Assembly: GCA_019635735.1 (NCBI GenBank)
Contig: JAHBYX010000004.1
Coordinates: 277,647-341,646, forward strand
Length of the DNA stretch: 64,000 nucleotides
DNA from: Mesorhizobium sp.
Lineage (GTDB): Bacteria; Pseudomonadota; Alphaproteobacteria; Rhizobiales; Rhizobiaceae
Direction of reading: 5' to 3'
Positions within the stretch are counted from its first letter, which is position 1; the number at the start of each line of letters is the position of its first letter. The position numbers and the translations under genes were made by a program. Under the pieces are notes generated by a model. It saw only the letters and a program-made list of their open reading frames with translations, did not search any database and was not told where the DNA came from. This document shows positions 39,298 to 50,435 of the stretch, piece after piece.

Positions 39298-40551
39298 TCA
39301 GGCGCGATAGTCGCGCTCGTCCGCAATCACCTTGCCGTCGTTCGGAAGACTGCCGGCCGGCGCGATGCGTACCGCGCCGCCGAGCTTGGTCACCTCACGC
39401 AGAGTCGCCTCGATGGCGGCGGCGTCCGCCTGCCTGCCCGACGCGGCCTCGACATGCAGTGCCATCGCATCGCGCTCACCGTCCCGCGTGACGACCAGCC
39501 GGCCTTTGGCGATCTCCGGATGGCGCGAGAGGACCGCCGCGACCTGTTTCGGATCGACGAACATGCCCTTGATCTTGGTGCGCTGGTCGGCGCGGCCGAG
39601 CCAACCGCGGATGCGGGTATTGGTACGGCCGCATGGCGACGGCTCGCTGATGACTGCGGACAGGTCGCCGGTGCCGAGCCGGACCATCGGGTAGGCCGAA
39701 TTGAACGATGTCACGACCACCTCGCCGACCTCGCCGTCGGGGACCGGGATGCCGGTGCCCGGGCGGACAATCTCGACGATCAGGCCTTCGTTCACTACCA
39801 TGCCCGGCAGCGGGGTTCCGTCGTCCTGCGCCGTCTCGTAGGCGATGACGCCGAACTCGGCGGTGGCGTAGCATTGAAGGATCGAAACGCCGCGCGAACG
39901 GTATTCCTCGCGCAAAGACGGAAACAACGCGCCGCCCGAAACCAGTCCCTTGCGGATCGAAGAGAGGTCGCGGCCCATCTCGGCGGCCTTGTCGAGCATC
40001 ACCTTGAGGAAATCCGGCGTGCCCGAATAGACCGATGGCTTGAGGCTTGCCGCAGCGTCGACCTGCATTTCGGTATTGCCCGTGCCGGCGGCGAACACCA
40101 TGCAGCCCATCGCGCGAGCGCCCTCGTCGAGAATGAAGCCGCCGGGCGTCATGTGATAGGCGAAGGCGTTGTGGACGATCTCGCCGGGGCGCACGCCCGC
40201 CGCGTGGAAGGCGCGCGCTGCCTGCCACGGGTCGGCGCCGGCGGCTTGCGGCTCCCATAGCGGACCGGGCGAGAGGAAGACCCGTGTCCCGTTCAACTGG
40301 GAGACGTCGGCGAAACCGCCGAAAGGCGGATCCGCCTGCTGGAATTCCATCAGTTCGGATTTCCGCAGCACCGGCAGACGCGCCAAGGCGGCGCGGTCGC
40401 CGACGGAGGAAAGGTCGTGGCCAGCCAGCCACTTCGCCAACCCTGGTGCCTTCCCGCTCGCCTGCCGGAGAAAGGCCGGAAGCCGCGAAAACAGCTCCGC
40501 CTCACGTTCGGCGGGCGCGCGGGTTTCCAGCGCGTCGAAATGGTCCGGCAT
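39298..40551 (-). CDS. AMP-binding acyl/aryl-CoA-ligase-like protein (PaaK-like)
   Basis: 417 residues from ATG 40551. PaaK-like features: 'LARLPVLRKSELMEFQ' near residue 60, 'AYHMTPGGFILDEGARAMGC', 'SVYSGTPDFLKVML', 'GLVSGGALFPSLREEYRSRG', 'YATAEFGVIAYE', the core motif 'VVVTSFNSAYPMVRLGTGDL' and 'GRADQRTKIKGMFVDPKQV'. Probably adenylates an aromatic or fatty acid and joins it to CoA. No phenylacetate pathway genes are nearby, so the substrate is open. 23 bases upstream of it ends the Zn peptidase gene. Confidence 0.87.
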   Translation of the reverse strand: MPDHFDALETRAPAEREAELFSRLPAFLRQASGKAPGLAKWLAGHDLSSVGDRAALARLPVLRKSELMEFQQADPPFGGFADVSQLNGTRVFLSPGPLWEPQAAGADPWQAARAFHAAGVRPGEIVHNAFAYHMTPGGFILDEGARAMGCMVFAAGTGNTEMQVDAAASLKPSVYSGTPDFLKVMLDKAAEMGRDLSSIRKGLVSGGALFPSLREEYRSRGVSILQCYATAEFGVIAYETAQDDGTPLPGMVVNEGLIVEIVRPGTGIPVPDGEVGEVVVTSFNSAYPMVRLGTGDLSAVISEPSPCGRTNTRIRGWLGRADQRTKIKGMFVDPKQVAAVLSRHPEIAKGRLVVTRDGERDAMALHVEAASGRQADAAAIEATLREVTKLGGAVRIAPAGSLPNDGKVIADERDYRA

Positions 40552-40574
40552 GTCACCTCCCGAATTTTTCCGCA

Positions 40575-41255
40575 CTATCGCAGGAGGCTTATCCAGCGCG
40601 CAAGATTGACCATCGAGATTAGCGCGCCTGCGACATAGGTGAGGGCGGCAGCCGTAAGCAGGCCGCGTATGGCGGGCATGTCCCGCTCTCCCAGATAGCG
40701 TCCCTCCCTGAGGATCGGCAGGGCCTTGCGGAAGCTCGCGTCGAACTCGACCGGAAGCGTGATCAGGTTGACGAGGACGCGGACGCCAAGCAGCGCGACG
40801 CCCAGGCCGAGAACGGCGGCGAAGGCGAGCGGCGTGCGAGCGAGAATGCCGAGCACGGGTGCCGCGAGGAAGAACCAGAATGCGATCTGGTCCGTCTGCG
40901 CGGCAAGCCGTGCCAGCGACTGGCGGGTCTGAAGCGCTCTTTCGTCCCGCCCGTCCTGAATTGCATGGCCGACCTCGTGGGCGGCGATCGCGACCGCGGA
41001 CAATGAGCGTCCGTCGTAGTGCTGTTTCAGAAGCCGGACCGCCTTGTCGTCCGGATCGTAGTGATCGCCCTTGTCGGTGATCTCGACCTTCACATGAGCC
41101 AGGTCGAAGCGATTCAAGAGATGGCGCGCAAGCTCGCCGCCGGTGCCGGGGAGGTCAGACCGGGCGGCGCCGTGCCGTCTGATGGTCCAGCCAACCCAGA
41201 CCTGCGGCAGGACGGCGACCGCGAGGAAGACGATGGCAAGGAGGGCGATCACCAA
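40575..41255 (-). CDS. Zinc-dependent membrane peptidase (YugP/DUF neutral Zn-metallopeptidase)
   Basis: 226 residues. An N-terminal membrane helix 'VIALLAIVFLAVAVLPQVWV', the zinc motif HEVGH in 'AVAIAAHEVGHAIQDGRDER' and further hydrophobic segments ('IAFWFFLAAPVLGILAR', 'FAAVLGLGVALLGVRVLVNL', 'TAAALTYVAGALISMVNL'). Matches the YugP family of integral-membrane zinc proteases of unknown target. Confidence 0.9.
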   Translation of the reverse strand: MVIALLAIVFLAVAVLPQVWVGWTIRRHGAARSDLPGTGGELARHLLNRFDLAHVKVEITDKGDHYDPDDKAVRLLKQHYDGRSLSAVAIAAHEVGHAIQDGRDERALQTRQSLARLAAQTDQIAFWFFLAAPVLGILARTPLAFAAVLGLGVALLGVRVLVNLITLPVEFDASFRKALPILREGRYLGERDMPAIRGLLTAAALTYVAGALISMVNLARWISLLR

Positions 41256-41292
41256 CGGCCGCCACCTTTGATCAGATCAGGTCAGGCGGCGC

Positions 41293-41682
41293 TCACACGC
41301 CCGCCTGCCTGCGCACCAGCACGAACTGCTGTCCGGCAGAACTCGTGCAGTTGAGCTGCTGCGGCGTCACCAGCGCGCAGTTCACGCTGGACGTCGTCTG
41401 CCGGATGATCGACGTGACCGAGATCTCGATCGTTCGGGCATCCGCATATCGGTAGGAGCCGGTGGCGAGCTTGTTGCCAGTGTCGACCGCCAGCGTCTCG
41501 AAAGCACCGCCGGTGAATCGGGACATCGCGACGCCGTCGGTGCTCAGCCAATCGCCTTCGACGCCGGTCTGGCGCGTTGCGGATGGCCCCAAGCCGCCGG
41601 GTCCGGGCCCGGTCTGGCATCCGGCAAGCGCGAGAAGCGCGACAACCGGTGTGGCCGAGAAGAGCGTACGCACGTTCAGCAT
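41293..41682 (-). CDS. omp10: Omp10-type outer-membrane lipoprotein
   Basis: 129 residues. Lipoprotein signal 'VVALLALAGC' (lipobox L-A-G-C, Cys22), then a Gly/Pro linker and a small beta domain ('GVEGDWLSTDGVAMSRFTGG', 'LATGSYRYADARTIEISVTS', 'CALVTPQQLNCTSSAGQQFV') with two Cys likely forming a disulphide. Strongly resembles the Brucella Omp10 antigen family (related to the AprI/Inh protease-inhibitor fold). Outer-membrane anchored. Confidence 0.88.
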   Translation of the reverse strand: MLNVRTLFSATPVVALLALAGCQTGPGPGGLGPSATRQTGVEGDWLSTDGVAMSRFTGGAFETLAVDTGNKLATGSYRYADARTIEISVTSIIRQTTSSVNCALVTPQQLNCTSSAGQQFVLVRRQAGV

Positions 41683-41763
41683 CGGCGATTCTCCTGTAAT
41701 TCATCCCTCAGCACGGCCTGCATCGCGCGTTATCCCGGCGAAAGCAAGACCGTGTGGGGTTGC

Positions 41764-43209
41764 TCATCGCACGAGGATGTTGCGGAACTGCCAGGGATCC
41801 TTCGTGTCGATGTCCTCGCGGAAGAGGCCCGGGCGGTTTTCGAGCGGGGTCCAATCCGTATAATAACCCTTCACCGGACCGAGATAGGGCATCTGCACCT
41901 CGAGGCAACGGCGATAGTCCATCTCGTCGGCTTCGACGATGCCGGCTTGCGGGTTCTCGAGCGCCCAGACCATCCCGGCGAGCACGGCCGAGGTCACCTG
42001 CAATCCGGTGGCATTCTGGTTGGGCGCCAGCTTGCGCGCCTGCGCAAGCGACAGCTGCGATCCGTACCAATAGGCATTGAGGTCATGCCCGTAGAGCAGA
42101 ACGCCGAGTTCATCGACGCCGTCGACCAACTCGTTCTCGTCGAGCACGTGGTGGACCGACTGCGGCTTGCCGGCGGCGCCGAACATCTCGTGCAGCGACA
42201 GGATCGCGTCGTTGCAGGGGTGATAGGCGTAATGGCAGGTCGGCCTATAGGTCACCTTGCCCTTCTTGTTGGTCACCGTGAAGAAGTCGGCAATCGAGAT
42301 CGCCTCGTTGTGGGTGACCAGAAAGCCGTACTGGGCTCCCGGCGTCGGGCACCAGCTGCGGACGCGCGTGTTTGCGCCGGGCTGCTCGAGGAAGATCGCC
42401 GCCTGCGAACCGTGCGTGTGCCCGCGGGCGTTCTTCGGCATCCACTTTTCGTGCGTGCCCCAGCCGAGTTCGGCCGGCTGCAATCCTTCGGAGATGAAGC
42501 CCTCGACCGACCAGGTGTTCCAGAACACGTCGAGCGGTTTCGGCTTCTTGGTGCGCTGGGTGTCGCGCTCGGCGATGTGGATTCCCTTGACGCCGACCTT
42601 CTTCATCAGCTTCGCCCATCCGGCACGGTCTGTCGGCGCCGGCTCCTCGACGTCGATGCCGATATCCTTGCCCAGATTGACCAGTGCCTGCTTGACGAAC
42701 CAGGACACCATGCCCGGGTTGGCGCCGCAGGTCGAAACCGCCGTGGCGCCGCCAGGATGCTTTCGCTTCTCCTCCAGAAGCGACTCTCGCAGCGCGTAGT
42801 TGGTGCGGCTGGCATTGTCCGCTTTGGTGTCGAAGTAGAAGCCCAGCCAGGGTTCGACCACCGTGTCGATGTAGAGCACGCCGAGCTTGCGGCAGAGACG
42901 CATCAGGTCGACCGATCCGGTATCGACCGAAAGGTTGACGCAGAACCCCTGGCCGCCGCCCTTGGTCAGCAAAGGCGTCAACAGCTTCTTGTAGTTGTCC
43001 TTGGTGACATGCTCCTTGACGAAGGCGATGCCGCGACCGTCGAGCAGCTTGCGGTTCTCCTCCGAGGGGTCGATCACCGTCATGCGCGACTTGTCGAACT
43101 TGAAATGACGCTCGATGAGAGGCAGCGTGCCCCGGCCGATCGATCCGAAGCCGATCATCACGATCGGACCGGTGATTTCGCCGTGGACCGGCCAGGAAGG
43201 TTGCGCCAT
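41764..43209 (-). CDS. hss: Homospermidine synthase (NAD-dependent)
   Basis: 481 residues. The NAD-binding N-terminus is 'VMIGFGSIGRGTLPLIERHF', then 'DTVVEPWLGFYFDTKADNAS', 'VSTCGANPGMVSWFVKQAL', 'WNTWSVEGFISEGLQPAELG' and 'YHPCNDAILSLHEMFGAAG'. It makes sym-homospermidine from putrescine, the main polyamine in many Rhizobiales. Complete length. Transcribed with the Omp10 gene or shortly upstream of it. Confidence 0.95.
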   Translation of the reverse strand: MAQPSWPVHGEITGPIVMIGFGSIGRGTLPLIERHFKFDKSRMTVIDPSEENRKLLDGRGIAFVKEHVTKDNYKKLLTPLLTKGGGQGFCVNLSVDTGSVDLMRLCRKLGVLYIDTVVEPWLGFYFDTKADNASRTNYALRESLLEEKRKHPGGATAVSTCGANPGMVSWFVKQALVNLGKDIGIDVEEPAPTDRAGWAKLMKKVGVKGIHIAERDTQRTKKPKPLDVFWNTWSVEGFISEGLQPAELGWGTHEKWMPKNARGHTHGSQAAIFLEQPGANTRVRSWCPTPGAQYGFLVTHNEAISIADFFTVTNKKGKVTYRPTCHYAYHPCNDAILSLHEMFGAAGKPQSVHHVLDENELVDGVDELGVLLYGHDLNAYWYGSQLSLAQARKLAPNQNATGLQVTSAVLAGMVWALENPQAGIVEADEMDYRRCLEVQMPYLGPVKGYYTDWTPLENRPGLFREDIDTKDPWQFRNILVR

Positions 43210-43302
43210 TTCCCGAAAACTCCTTCTTACGCGACAGAAACGCCCATCAGAGCGCTAAACCACAATAGCCTGTCACAATAAATAGGAAACCGGTTCCGCA
43301 GG

Positions 43303-44220
43303 TTATGGTTGCCGCGCCGCGATCCGCAAAAGATCCGCGACCAGGCGGTCGCGGTCTGCATTGAAGCCCTTGTAGTCGAGCTGCGCGGACGTGAGTTCGG
43401 AGAGCTGGGCTGCGAGGCCTGCGGCGAGGCGCGGCCGGTCCGGATGGCCTTCGAGAGCCAGCATCGGATCGAGATTGATGCGGATCGTAAAGACAATGTC
43501 GCCCGATACCGAGAGTCTACGTAGCGTCTGGCGCTCGACCCGAATGAAGGCCGACGCGGCGCCGTCGGCAAAGCGCGGCGGCCTGGCCATGGCGCGCTCG
43601 TCGCGCTGGATCGAGGAAAGCGGCTTGTAGAGCGTTCGGTCGGACTGGAGCGACCAGTTCCAGCGGACGACCGGCTGTCCGGGCTGCAGATTGTCGAATA
43701 TCCGCTGGATCACATCGGCCGTGCGCGTCCCTTCGCCAAAGCCGGGGACGGGATTGTGGATCTGCTGCAGCGGTCGGCCGAACTTTTCCGACAGCGTCCA
43801 GGAGGAGGGGAAGCAGAGCGACGCGGCGACCAACCGCCAGCCGCTCGCGTCCTTGCGCATCAGGACGAGATCGTCGGCGACGAGATCGGCGGCGGCGAGC
43901 AAGGGAGCCCGGGCGGGCGAGGCTAGGTCGACGCTGCGGTGGCCGGCGACCGTCACCACGTCGCCTTCGCGCCGATACGTGGCCGGTTGCGCGGCGATAA
44001 GATGATCTGCCAGCAGATCTCTCACCTCGGCCTGCGCCTTCCGCGTATCCGGTTCCTCGACGAAGACGAGATCGGGAATCTCGCGGTTGAGCCGATCCTT
44101 TTCGGCGAGCATGTCCATGAGATCGTCGCCGGGTGCGATCCAGCCGGCCGGATCGATCGGCTTCAGGCCGATCGTGAACGGGCGCGAAGAGCCGTCGTAG
44201 GGAGTTGGAGAAGTTGCCAT
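43303..44220 (-). CDS. Haem-dependent oxidative N-demethylase-like protein (DUF3445)
   Basis: 305 residues. DUF3445 features include 'GLKPIDPAGWIAPGDDLMDM' at the N-terminus, 'AASLCFPSSWTLSEKFGRPL', 'IHNPVPGFGEG', 'RWNWSLQSDRTLYKP' and 'FIRVERQTLRRLSVSGDIVF'. Related proteins were described as haem-dependent dimethylamine N-demethylases (HODM). The substrate here is unknown. It starts 16 bases after pepF and is probably co-transcribed with it. Confidence 0.87.
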   Translation of the reverse strand: MATSPTPYDGSSRPFTIGLKPIDPAGWIAPGDDLMDMLAEKDRLNREIPDLVFVEEPDTRKAQAEVRDLLADHLIAAQPATYRREGDVVTVAGHRSVDLASPARAPLLAAADLVADDLVLMRKDASGWRLVAASLCFPSSWTLSEKFGRPLQQIHNPVPGFGEGTRTADVIQRIFDNLQPGQPVVRWNWSLQSDRTLYKPLSSIQRDERAMARPPRFADGAASAFIRVERQTLRRLSVSGDIVFTIRINLDPMLALEGHPDRPRLAAGLAAQLSELTSAQLDYKGFNADRDRLVADLLRIAARQP

Positions 44221-44236
44221 TCTTGCCCGACCGGGT

Positions 44237-46078
44237 TCACCCCATCGCCTCGAGCTCGTCGATCAGCCCGGCGATGACCGACAGGCCCTTGGCCCAGAAC
44301 TGCGGATCGGACGCGTCGAGGCCGAACGGCGCCAACAGTTCCGAATGATGCTTGGTGCCTCCGGCGCGCAGCATGTCGAAATACTTCTCCTGGAAGCCGG
44401 ATTCGGCATTCTGGTAGACCGCGTAGAGCGAGTTCACGAGGCAGTCGCCGAAGGCATAGGCGTAGACGTAAAACGGCGAGTGGATGAAGTGCGGGATGTA
44501 GGTCCAGAAGGCCTCGTAGCCGGGCTGAATCGCGATTGCCGGACCCAGGCTTTCCGCCTGCACCTCGAGCCACAACTCGCCGATCCTGTCCGAGGTCAGT
44601 TCGCCGTTGCGTCGCTCGGTGTGGACCTTGCGCTCGAATTCGTAGAAGGCGATCTGACGCACGACCGTGTTGATCATGTCCTCGACCTTCTGGGCCAGCA
44701 TGGCCTTGCGCTCGCGCGGTTCGCGGGTGCGATCGAGCAGCGAGCGGAAGGTCAGCATCTCGCCGAACACCGAGGCGGTTTCGGCCAGCGTCAGCGGCGT
44801 CGACGCCATCAGGGGGCCCTGGGCTCCGGCCAGCACCTGGTGGACGCCGTGACCGAGCTCGTGAGCGAGCGTCATGACGTCGCGCGGCTTGCCCATGTAG
44901 TTGACCAGAACATAGGGGTGCACGGACGGCACGGTCGGGTGCGCGAAGGCGCCCGGCGCCTTTCCCGGACGAACCGCGGCGTCGATCCACGAGCGGTCGA
45001 AAAAGGTGCGCGCGATCTCCGCCATGTCCGGCGAGAAGAGGTGATAGGCGGAAAGCACCGTGTTCTTCGCCTCGTCCCAGCCAATCACCGCCTGCGGCGT
45101 ATCGGGGAGGGGTGCGTTACGGTCCCAGTTGTTGAGCTTGTCCATGCCCAGCCACTTCGCCTTCATCGCGTAGTAGCGGTGCGACAGGCGCGGATAGGCC
45201 TCGCGGACGGCGCTCGCCAGCGCGTCGACGACGCTGCGTTCGACGCGGTTGGCAAGGTGGCGCGAGTCGGCGATGTCCTCGAAGCCGCGCCAGCGGTCGG
45301 AAATCTCCTTGTCTTTCGCGAGCGTGTTGGTGATCAGCGTGAAGGTGCGCAGGTTCGCCTTGAAGGTCACGGCCAGCGCCTCTGATGCCTTGCGCCGCAC
45401 CTCTGGATCGGCATCCTGCAGCTTGTTGAGCGCGGGCTCGAGTGTCAGTTCCTCGCCGTCAAGGGTGAAGCGCAGGCTGGTCATCGTCTCGTCGAACAGG
45501 CGGTTCCAGGCGCCCCGCCCGGTGACCGACTTCTCGTGGAAGAGTTGTTCGACGCGGTCCTCAAGCTGGTAGGGCTTGTCCTTGCGCAGATCGAGGATCC
45601 AGGGGCGGTAGTGGCCGAACGCCGGATCGCCGTCCAGCGCGGCTGCGATCACCGCGTCGTCGATCTTGTTCAGTTCCAGTGCGAAGAACAGGGTGTGGGC
45701 GCTGGCGTCCGTCATCTTCTCCTGCACGTCGCCGTAGAGCTTGGCGCGCTTCGGATCGGAGGTGTCGCCCGAATAGACGAGGCCGGCATAGGAGACGATC
45801 CGGCCGATCAGTTCCTCGAGCGCCTCGTATTCCGCCATCGCAGCGCCGAGGCCGCCGTTCGCCGGGGCCGCTGCCTCGTCGGCGAGCCTGCCTTTCCAGC
45901 GACCTTCGAAGGCGGCCGAATCCGAAAGCGCCCGCGCGATGTCGCCGGCAAGTTCCGGCCCGTCCATCGAGGGGTAAAGGTCCGTCAGGTTCCAGTCGGG
46001 CAGGTCGCCGAGCCCATTCGCCCTTGCCGCCGCGCTGGCCGCGGCGAAGCGCTGGCCGCGATGGAAGTCGTTGGTCAT
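44237..46078 (-). CDS. pepF: Oligoendopeptidase F (M3B metallopeptidase)
   Basis: 613 residues. Zinc motif HELGH in 'DVMTLAHELGHGVHQVLAG', preceded by 'HPYVLVNYMGKPRD' and followed by the second Glu in 'LTLAETASVFGEML'. The C-terminal 'YIPHFIHSPFYVYAYAFGDC' and 'MLRAGGTKHHSELLAPFGLD' are family motifs. A cytosolic enzyme that degrades peptides of about 7-17 residues. Starts at ATG 46078, divergent from the sigma-54 regulator. Confidence 0.95.
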   Translation of the reverse strand: MTNDFHRGQRFAAASAAARANGLGDLPDWNLTDLYPSMDGPELAGDIARALSDSAAFEGRWKGRLADEAAAPANGGLGAAMAEYEALEELIGRIVSYAGLVYSGDTSDPKRAKLYGDVQEKMTDASAHTLFFALELNKIDDAVIAAALDGDPAFGHYRPWILDLRKDKPYQLEDRVEQLFHEKSVTGRGAWNRLFDETMTSLRFTLDGEELTLEPALNKLQDADPEVRRKASEALAVTFKANLRTFTLITNTLAKDKEISDRWRGFEDIADSRHLANRVERSVVDALASAVREAYPRLSHRYYAMKAKWLGMDKLNNWDRNAPLPDTPQAVIGWDEAKNTVLSAYHLFSPDMAEIARTFFDRSWIDAAVRPGKAPGAFAHPTVPSVHPYVLVNYMGKPRDVMTLAHELGHGVHQVLAGAQGPLMASTPLTLAETASVFGEMLTFRSLLDRTREPRERKAMLAQKVEDMINTVVRQIAFYEFERKVHTERRNGELTSDRIGELWLEVQAESLGPAIAIQPGYEAFWTYIPHFIHSPFYVYAYAFGDCLVNSLYAVYQNAESGFQEKYFDMLRAGGTKHHSELLAPFGLDASDPQFWAKGLSVIAGLIDELEAMG

Positions 46079-46184
46079 GCTGTGGTCCCGTCGAAATTAC
46101 GCGGCATTCCTAAACCGCCGCTAAGCATTCGTATACCGGCTTTGTTGAGCCGTTGTTCAGGAGCCTGTGCCAAGTTGATCCACC

Positions 46185-47738
<1,554 letters not shown>

Positions 47739-47865
47739 GCATATCGGGGAAATCGAACCTTCGAAGGCCCCTGTTTACCATCTTCGACAGGCTCACCCGC
47801 TTGCCAACATCCTGCCATTGTGTCACCGCATTTGAGCTTCACTAAGCTGTGATTAACCATTAGGC

Positions 47866-49653
47866 ATGATCATCGTGGGCTATATGCTCGCGAATCATCC
47901 CGCGGGGACCAACCATCAGCCGACAAGGCGAGACGTTTTGACCAGCATCGGACGACCCCATAGTGGACGGGACGCGGGATCTGTTTCTTGGCTAGGCTGG
48001 AGCGCCGGGCTGCTTCTGGCGTTGGCGTGTGTGTTCGCCACCGGCTCGCAGGCAAACGCCGAAACCCGCACGCTGAAGCTCTACTACATCCATACGGGTG
48101 AAAAGGCCGAGATCACCTTCAAGAAGAACGGCAAGTATCTTCCCTCCGGCCTGAAGCAGCTCAACCATTTCCTGCGCGACTGGCGGCGTAACGAGCCGAC
48201 CAAGATGGACCCGCGGCTCTTCGACGTGGTCTGGCAGGTCTACAAGAACACCGGCGCAAGCGGATACATTCACGTCGTGTCCGCCTATCGCTCGCCGGCT
48301 ACGAATTCCATGCTGCGCAAGCGTGGCCGCGGCGTCGCCGAGAAGAGCCAGCATATGCTCGGCAGGGCGATGGATTTCTTCATACCGGGTGTGAAGCTCA
48401 AGGAACTGCGTTACGCCGGCCTTCGCCTGCAGGGCGGCGGCGTTGGTTACTATCCGACCTCCGGTTCTCCCTTCGTGCATCTCGATGTCGGCAATGTCCG
48501 GCACTGGCCGAAGATGAGCCGCAGCGAACTCGCCTCCGTCTTCCCGAACGGCAAGACGATGCATGTGCCGACCGACGGCAAGCCGCTGCCTGGATACGAC
48601 CAGGCCGTTGCATCCTACAAGCAGCGCAAGGGCACAGCCGTGGCCTATGCCAGCGCGGACGAGGTGACCAAGAAGCGCGGCTTCTTCGCCAATCTGTTCG
48701 GCGGTGGGGCGGACGAGGCAGAGGAAACCGGCGGCAGCGACGATTCGGTCGCCAAGGCGCCGGTTGCGGTGGCATCCGCGGCCCCTGCCCAGAGGGAGGT
48801 TCCGGCTCAGGCGGCAGAGCCAGAGCAGGAGCCGGCGACCATTGTCGCGGCGCTGCCGCTTCGCGACGTGCCCGCTCCGCTGTTCGCGCCGCGTCCCTCG
48901 GCTGATGTCGGCCCGGCCGACGCTGCACCCGCCGTCGCTGCGGCGCAGGATCTGACCGTTGGAGACGCCGAGCAGGCGGTGGCCGAGAACGTTCCGATCC
49001 CGATGCCGCGTCCTGCCTATTCCGCGCCGGAGACGGCAGTCGCCGCCGCCGCGACCGACACTGCGGCTGTCGCCGCGATCGCAGGCAAGCCGGCCGCGAC
49101 CGCTGGAGAACTGGCGATCGAGACGGTTCTTGCGAACGAGTCGCGTCCGGCCGAGGTGAACGGGATTCCGATTCCCCAGGCCCGTCCCGGCGCACCGGTC
49201 GTGCTAGCGTCCCTGTCCGCACAGTCGGATGAAACGTCGACGGATGCTTTCGGGCAGCAAAGCGCAGCCGAAGTCGCCGCCCTGGGAGAACGTCCCGCCA
49301 GCCCGCGCAATGCGCTCCGCGGCAATACGGGCGATCCCGTTGCCGCGCTCAACGCCGGTCCGGCGACGACGCCGAAATCGCCGCGGCCGATGTCGGGCGA
49401 CAGCAAGCCGGATCCGAAGCCGGTCCAGGTTCCGATCAAGTCGGGACTGGTCGACCGCACCTTCTCGCACACGCTCTTCGTCCAGCAGCCCTCTCCGCCG
49501 GACGGCAAGGCGTTTGCCGTCAGCTCGCTGCGTCAGGCGCCGAGCGAGGTCTACACGGCCGGCTTCCAGCAGGTTGCCCGGGCGCCGGACCCGCAGCGCT
49601 TCACCGGCAAGGCCGTGACCTTCATGTCGGTCGCCAAGTTCGATACGAACTGA
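47866..49653 (+). CDS. DUF882 (YcbK-like, peptidase M15 fold) envelope protein with long low-complexity tail
   Basis: 595 residues. Signal or anchor 'WSAGLLLALACVFATGSQAN'. The M15-like domain (about residues 65-225) contains 'LYYIHTGEKAEITF', 'SAYRSPATNSMLRKRGRGVA', the metal ligands in 'SQHMLGRAMDFFI' and 'GSPFVHLDVGNVRHWP'. The remaining 350 residues are Ala/Pro/Val-rich and disordered, with repeated proline-arginine signatures such as 'IPMPRPA' and 'IPIPQARP'. Probably a peptidoglycan-interacting peptidase. An NTG start further in ('LTSIGRPHSG') is possible. Confidence 0.9.
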   Translation: MIIVGYMLANHPAGTNHQPTRRDVLTSIGRPHSGRDAGSVSWLGWSAGLLLALACVFATGSQANAETRTLKLYYIHTGEKAEITFKKNGKYLPSGLKQLNHFLRDWRRNEPTKMDPRLFDVVWQVYKNTGASGYIHVVSAYRSPATNSMLRKRGRGVAEKSQHMLGRAMDFFIPGVKLKELRYAGLRLQGGGVGYYPTSGSPFVHLDVGNVRHWPKMSRSELASVFPNGKTMHVPTDGKPLPGYDQAVASYKQRKGTAVAYASADEVTKKRGFFANLFGGGADEAEETGGSDDSVAKAPVAVASAAPAQREVPAQAAEPEQEPATIVAALPLRDVPAPLFAPRPSADVGPADAAPAVAAAQDLTVGDAEQAVAENVPIPMPRPAYSAPETAVAAAATDTAAVAAIAGKPAATAGELAIETVLANESRPAEVNGIPIPQARPGAPVVLASLSAQSDETSTDAFGQQSAAEVAALGERPASPRNALRGNTGDPVAALNAGPATTPKSPRPMSGDSKPDPKPVQVPIKSGLVDRTFSHTLFVQQPSPPDGKAFAVSSLRQAPSEVYTAGFQQVARAPDPQRFTGKAVTFMSVAKFDTN

Positions 49654-49680
49654 CCGGGGACATATGTGAATCAGACTGCA

Positions 49681-49710
49681 CCGGGGCGCTCGCGCCCCGG
49701 TTTTCGTTTT
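49681..49710 (+). terminator. Rho-independent terminator after the DUF882 gene
   Basis: CCGGGGCG-CTCG-CGCCCCGG followed by TTTTCGTTTT, 27 bases after the stop. Confidence 0.9.
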
Positions 49711-49727
49711 GGGGAGTGTCTTTGCGC

Positions 49728-50372
49728 CTAACGCGACGTGGCGAGGGAACAGGCATGGCGCGCGAGCGCCTCGATCTCCGCCCACTTGCCGTCGGCGACC
49801 AGTTCGTCCGGGGCGATCCAGGATCCGCCGACGCAGAGCACGTTCGGCAGGCCGAGATAGGTGGCCGCATTCTTCTCCGTGACGCCGCCCGTCGGGCAGA
49901 AGCGGACGCCGGCGAGCGGCGAGGACAGCGACTTCAGATAGGCCGCGCCTCCGACCTGTTCGGCGGGGAAGAACTTGAGCAGCGAATAGCCCGCCTCGAG
50001 CGCGGTCATGATCTCGCTCGACGTCACCGCGCCGGGCAGCAGGGGCACGTCGCTTTCGGCCGCGGCCGCGACGAGCTGCGGGGTGAGTCCGGGGCTGACG
50101 ATAAACTCGGAGCCCGCCTCGACGGCGCCCTCGAAATGCTTGCGGTTGAGGATCGTGCCGGCGCCGGTGACGGCCTCCTCGACCTCCTGCGACACCAGCC
50201 TGATCGCGTCGAGCGCGACCGGCGTGCGCAAGGTGATCTCGATCGCCTTCAGCCCGCCGCGGGCCAGCGCCCGCGCCAACGGAACCGCGTCGGCGAGCTT
50301 CGCGATCTTGATGACCGGGATCACCGGCTGGCCGGTCATGACGGGAAGGAGGAGGTCGGTCTTCTGGGTCAT
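49728..50372 (-). CDS. eda: 2-keto-3-deoxy-6-phosphogluconate / 4-hydroxy-2-oxoglutarate aldolase
   Basis: 214 residues. Class I KDPG aldolase motifs: catalytic Glu in 'GGLKAIEITLRTPVALDAI', 'VGAGTI'-like 'VTGAGTILNRKHFEGAVEAG', 'FIVSPGLTP', Schiff-base Lys in 'YSLLKFFPAEQVGGAAYLKS' and 'VRFCPTGGVTEKNAATYLGL'. Cleaves KDPG to pyruvate and glyceraldehyde-3-phosphate in the Entner-Doudoroff route. No edd gene is adjacent. Converges on the DUF882 terminator. Confidence 0.94.
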   Translation of the reverse strand: MTQKTDLLLPVMTGQPVIPVIKIAKLADAVPLARALARGGLKAIEITLRTPVALDAIRLVSQEVEEAVTGAGTILNRKHFEGAVEAGSEFIVSPGLTPQLVAAAAESDVPLLPGAVTSSEIMTALEAGYSLLKFFPAEQVGGAAYLKSLSSPLAGVRFCPTGGVTEKNAATYLGLPNVLCVGGSWIAPDELVADGKWAEIEALARHACSLATSR

Positions 50373-50435
50373 TCCGGGCGCATTTCCTGCCGCGACAATG
50401 CTGCACCGCCTAACAGAAGGAGGCGGGCAAGTCCA

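Noticed and set aside
41752..43281. A 509-codon plus-strand frame opposite homospermidine synthase
   Set aside because: Antisense shadow; homospermidine synthase is unambiguous on the minus strand.
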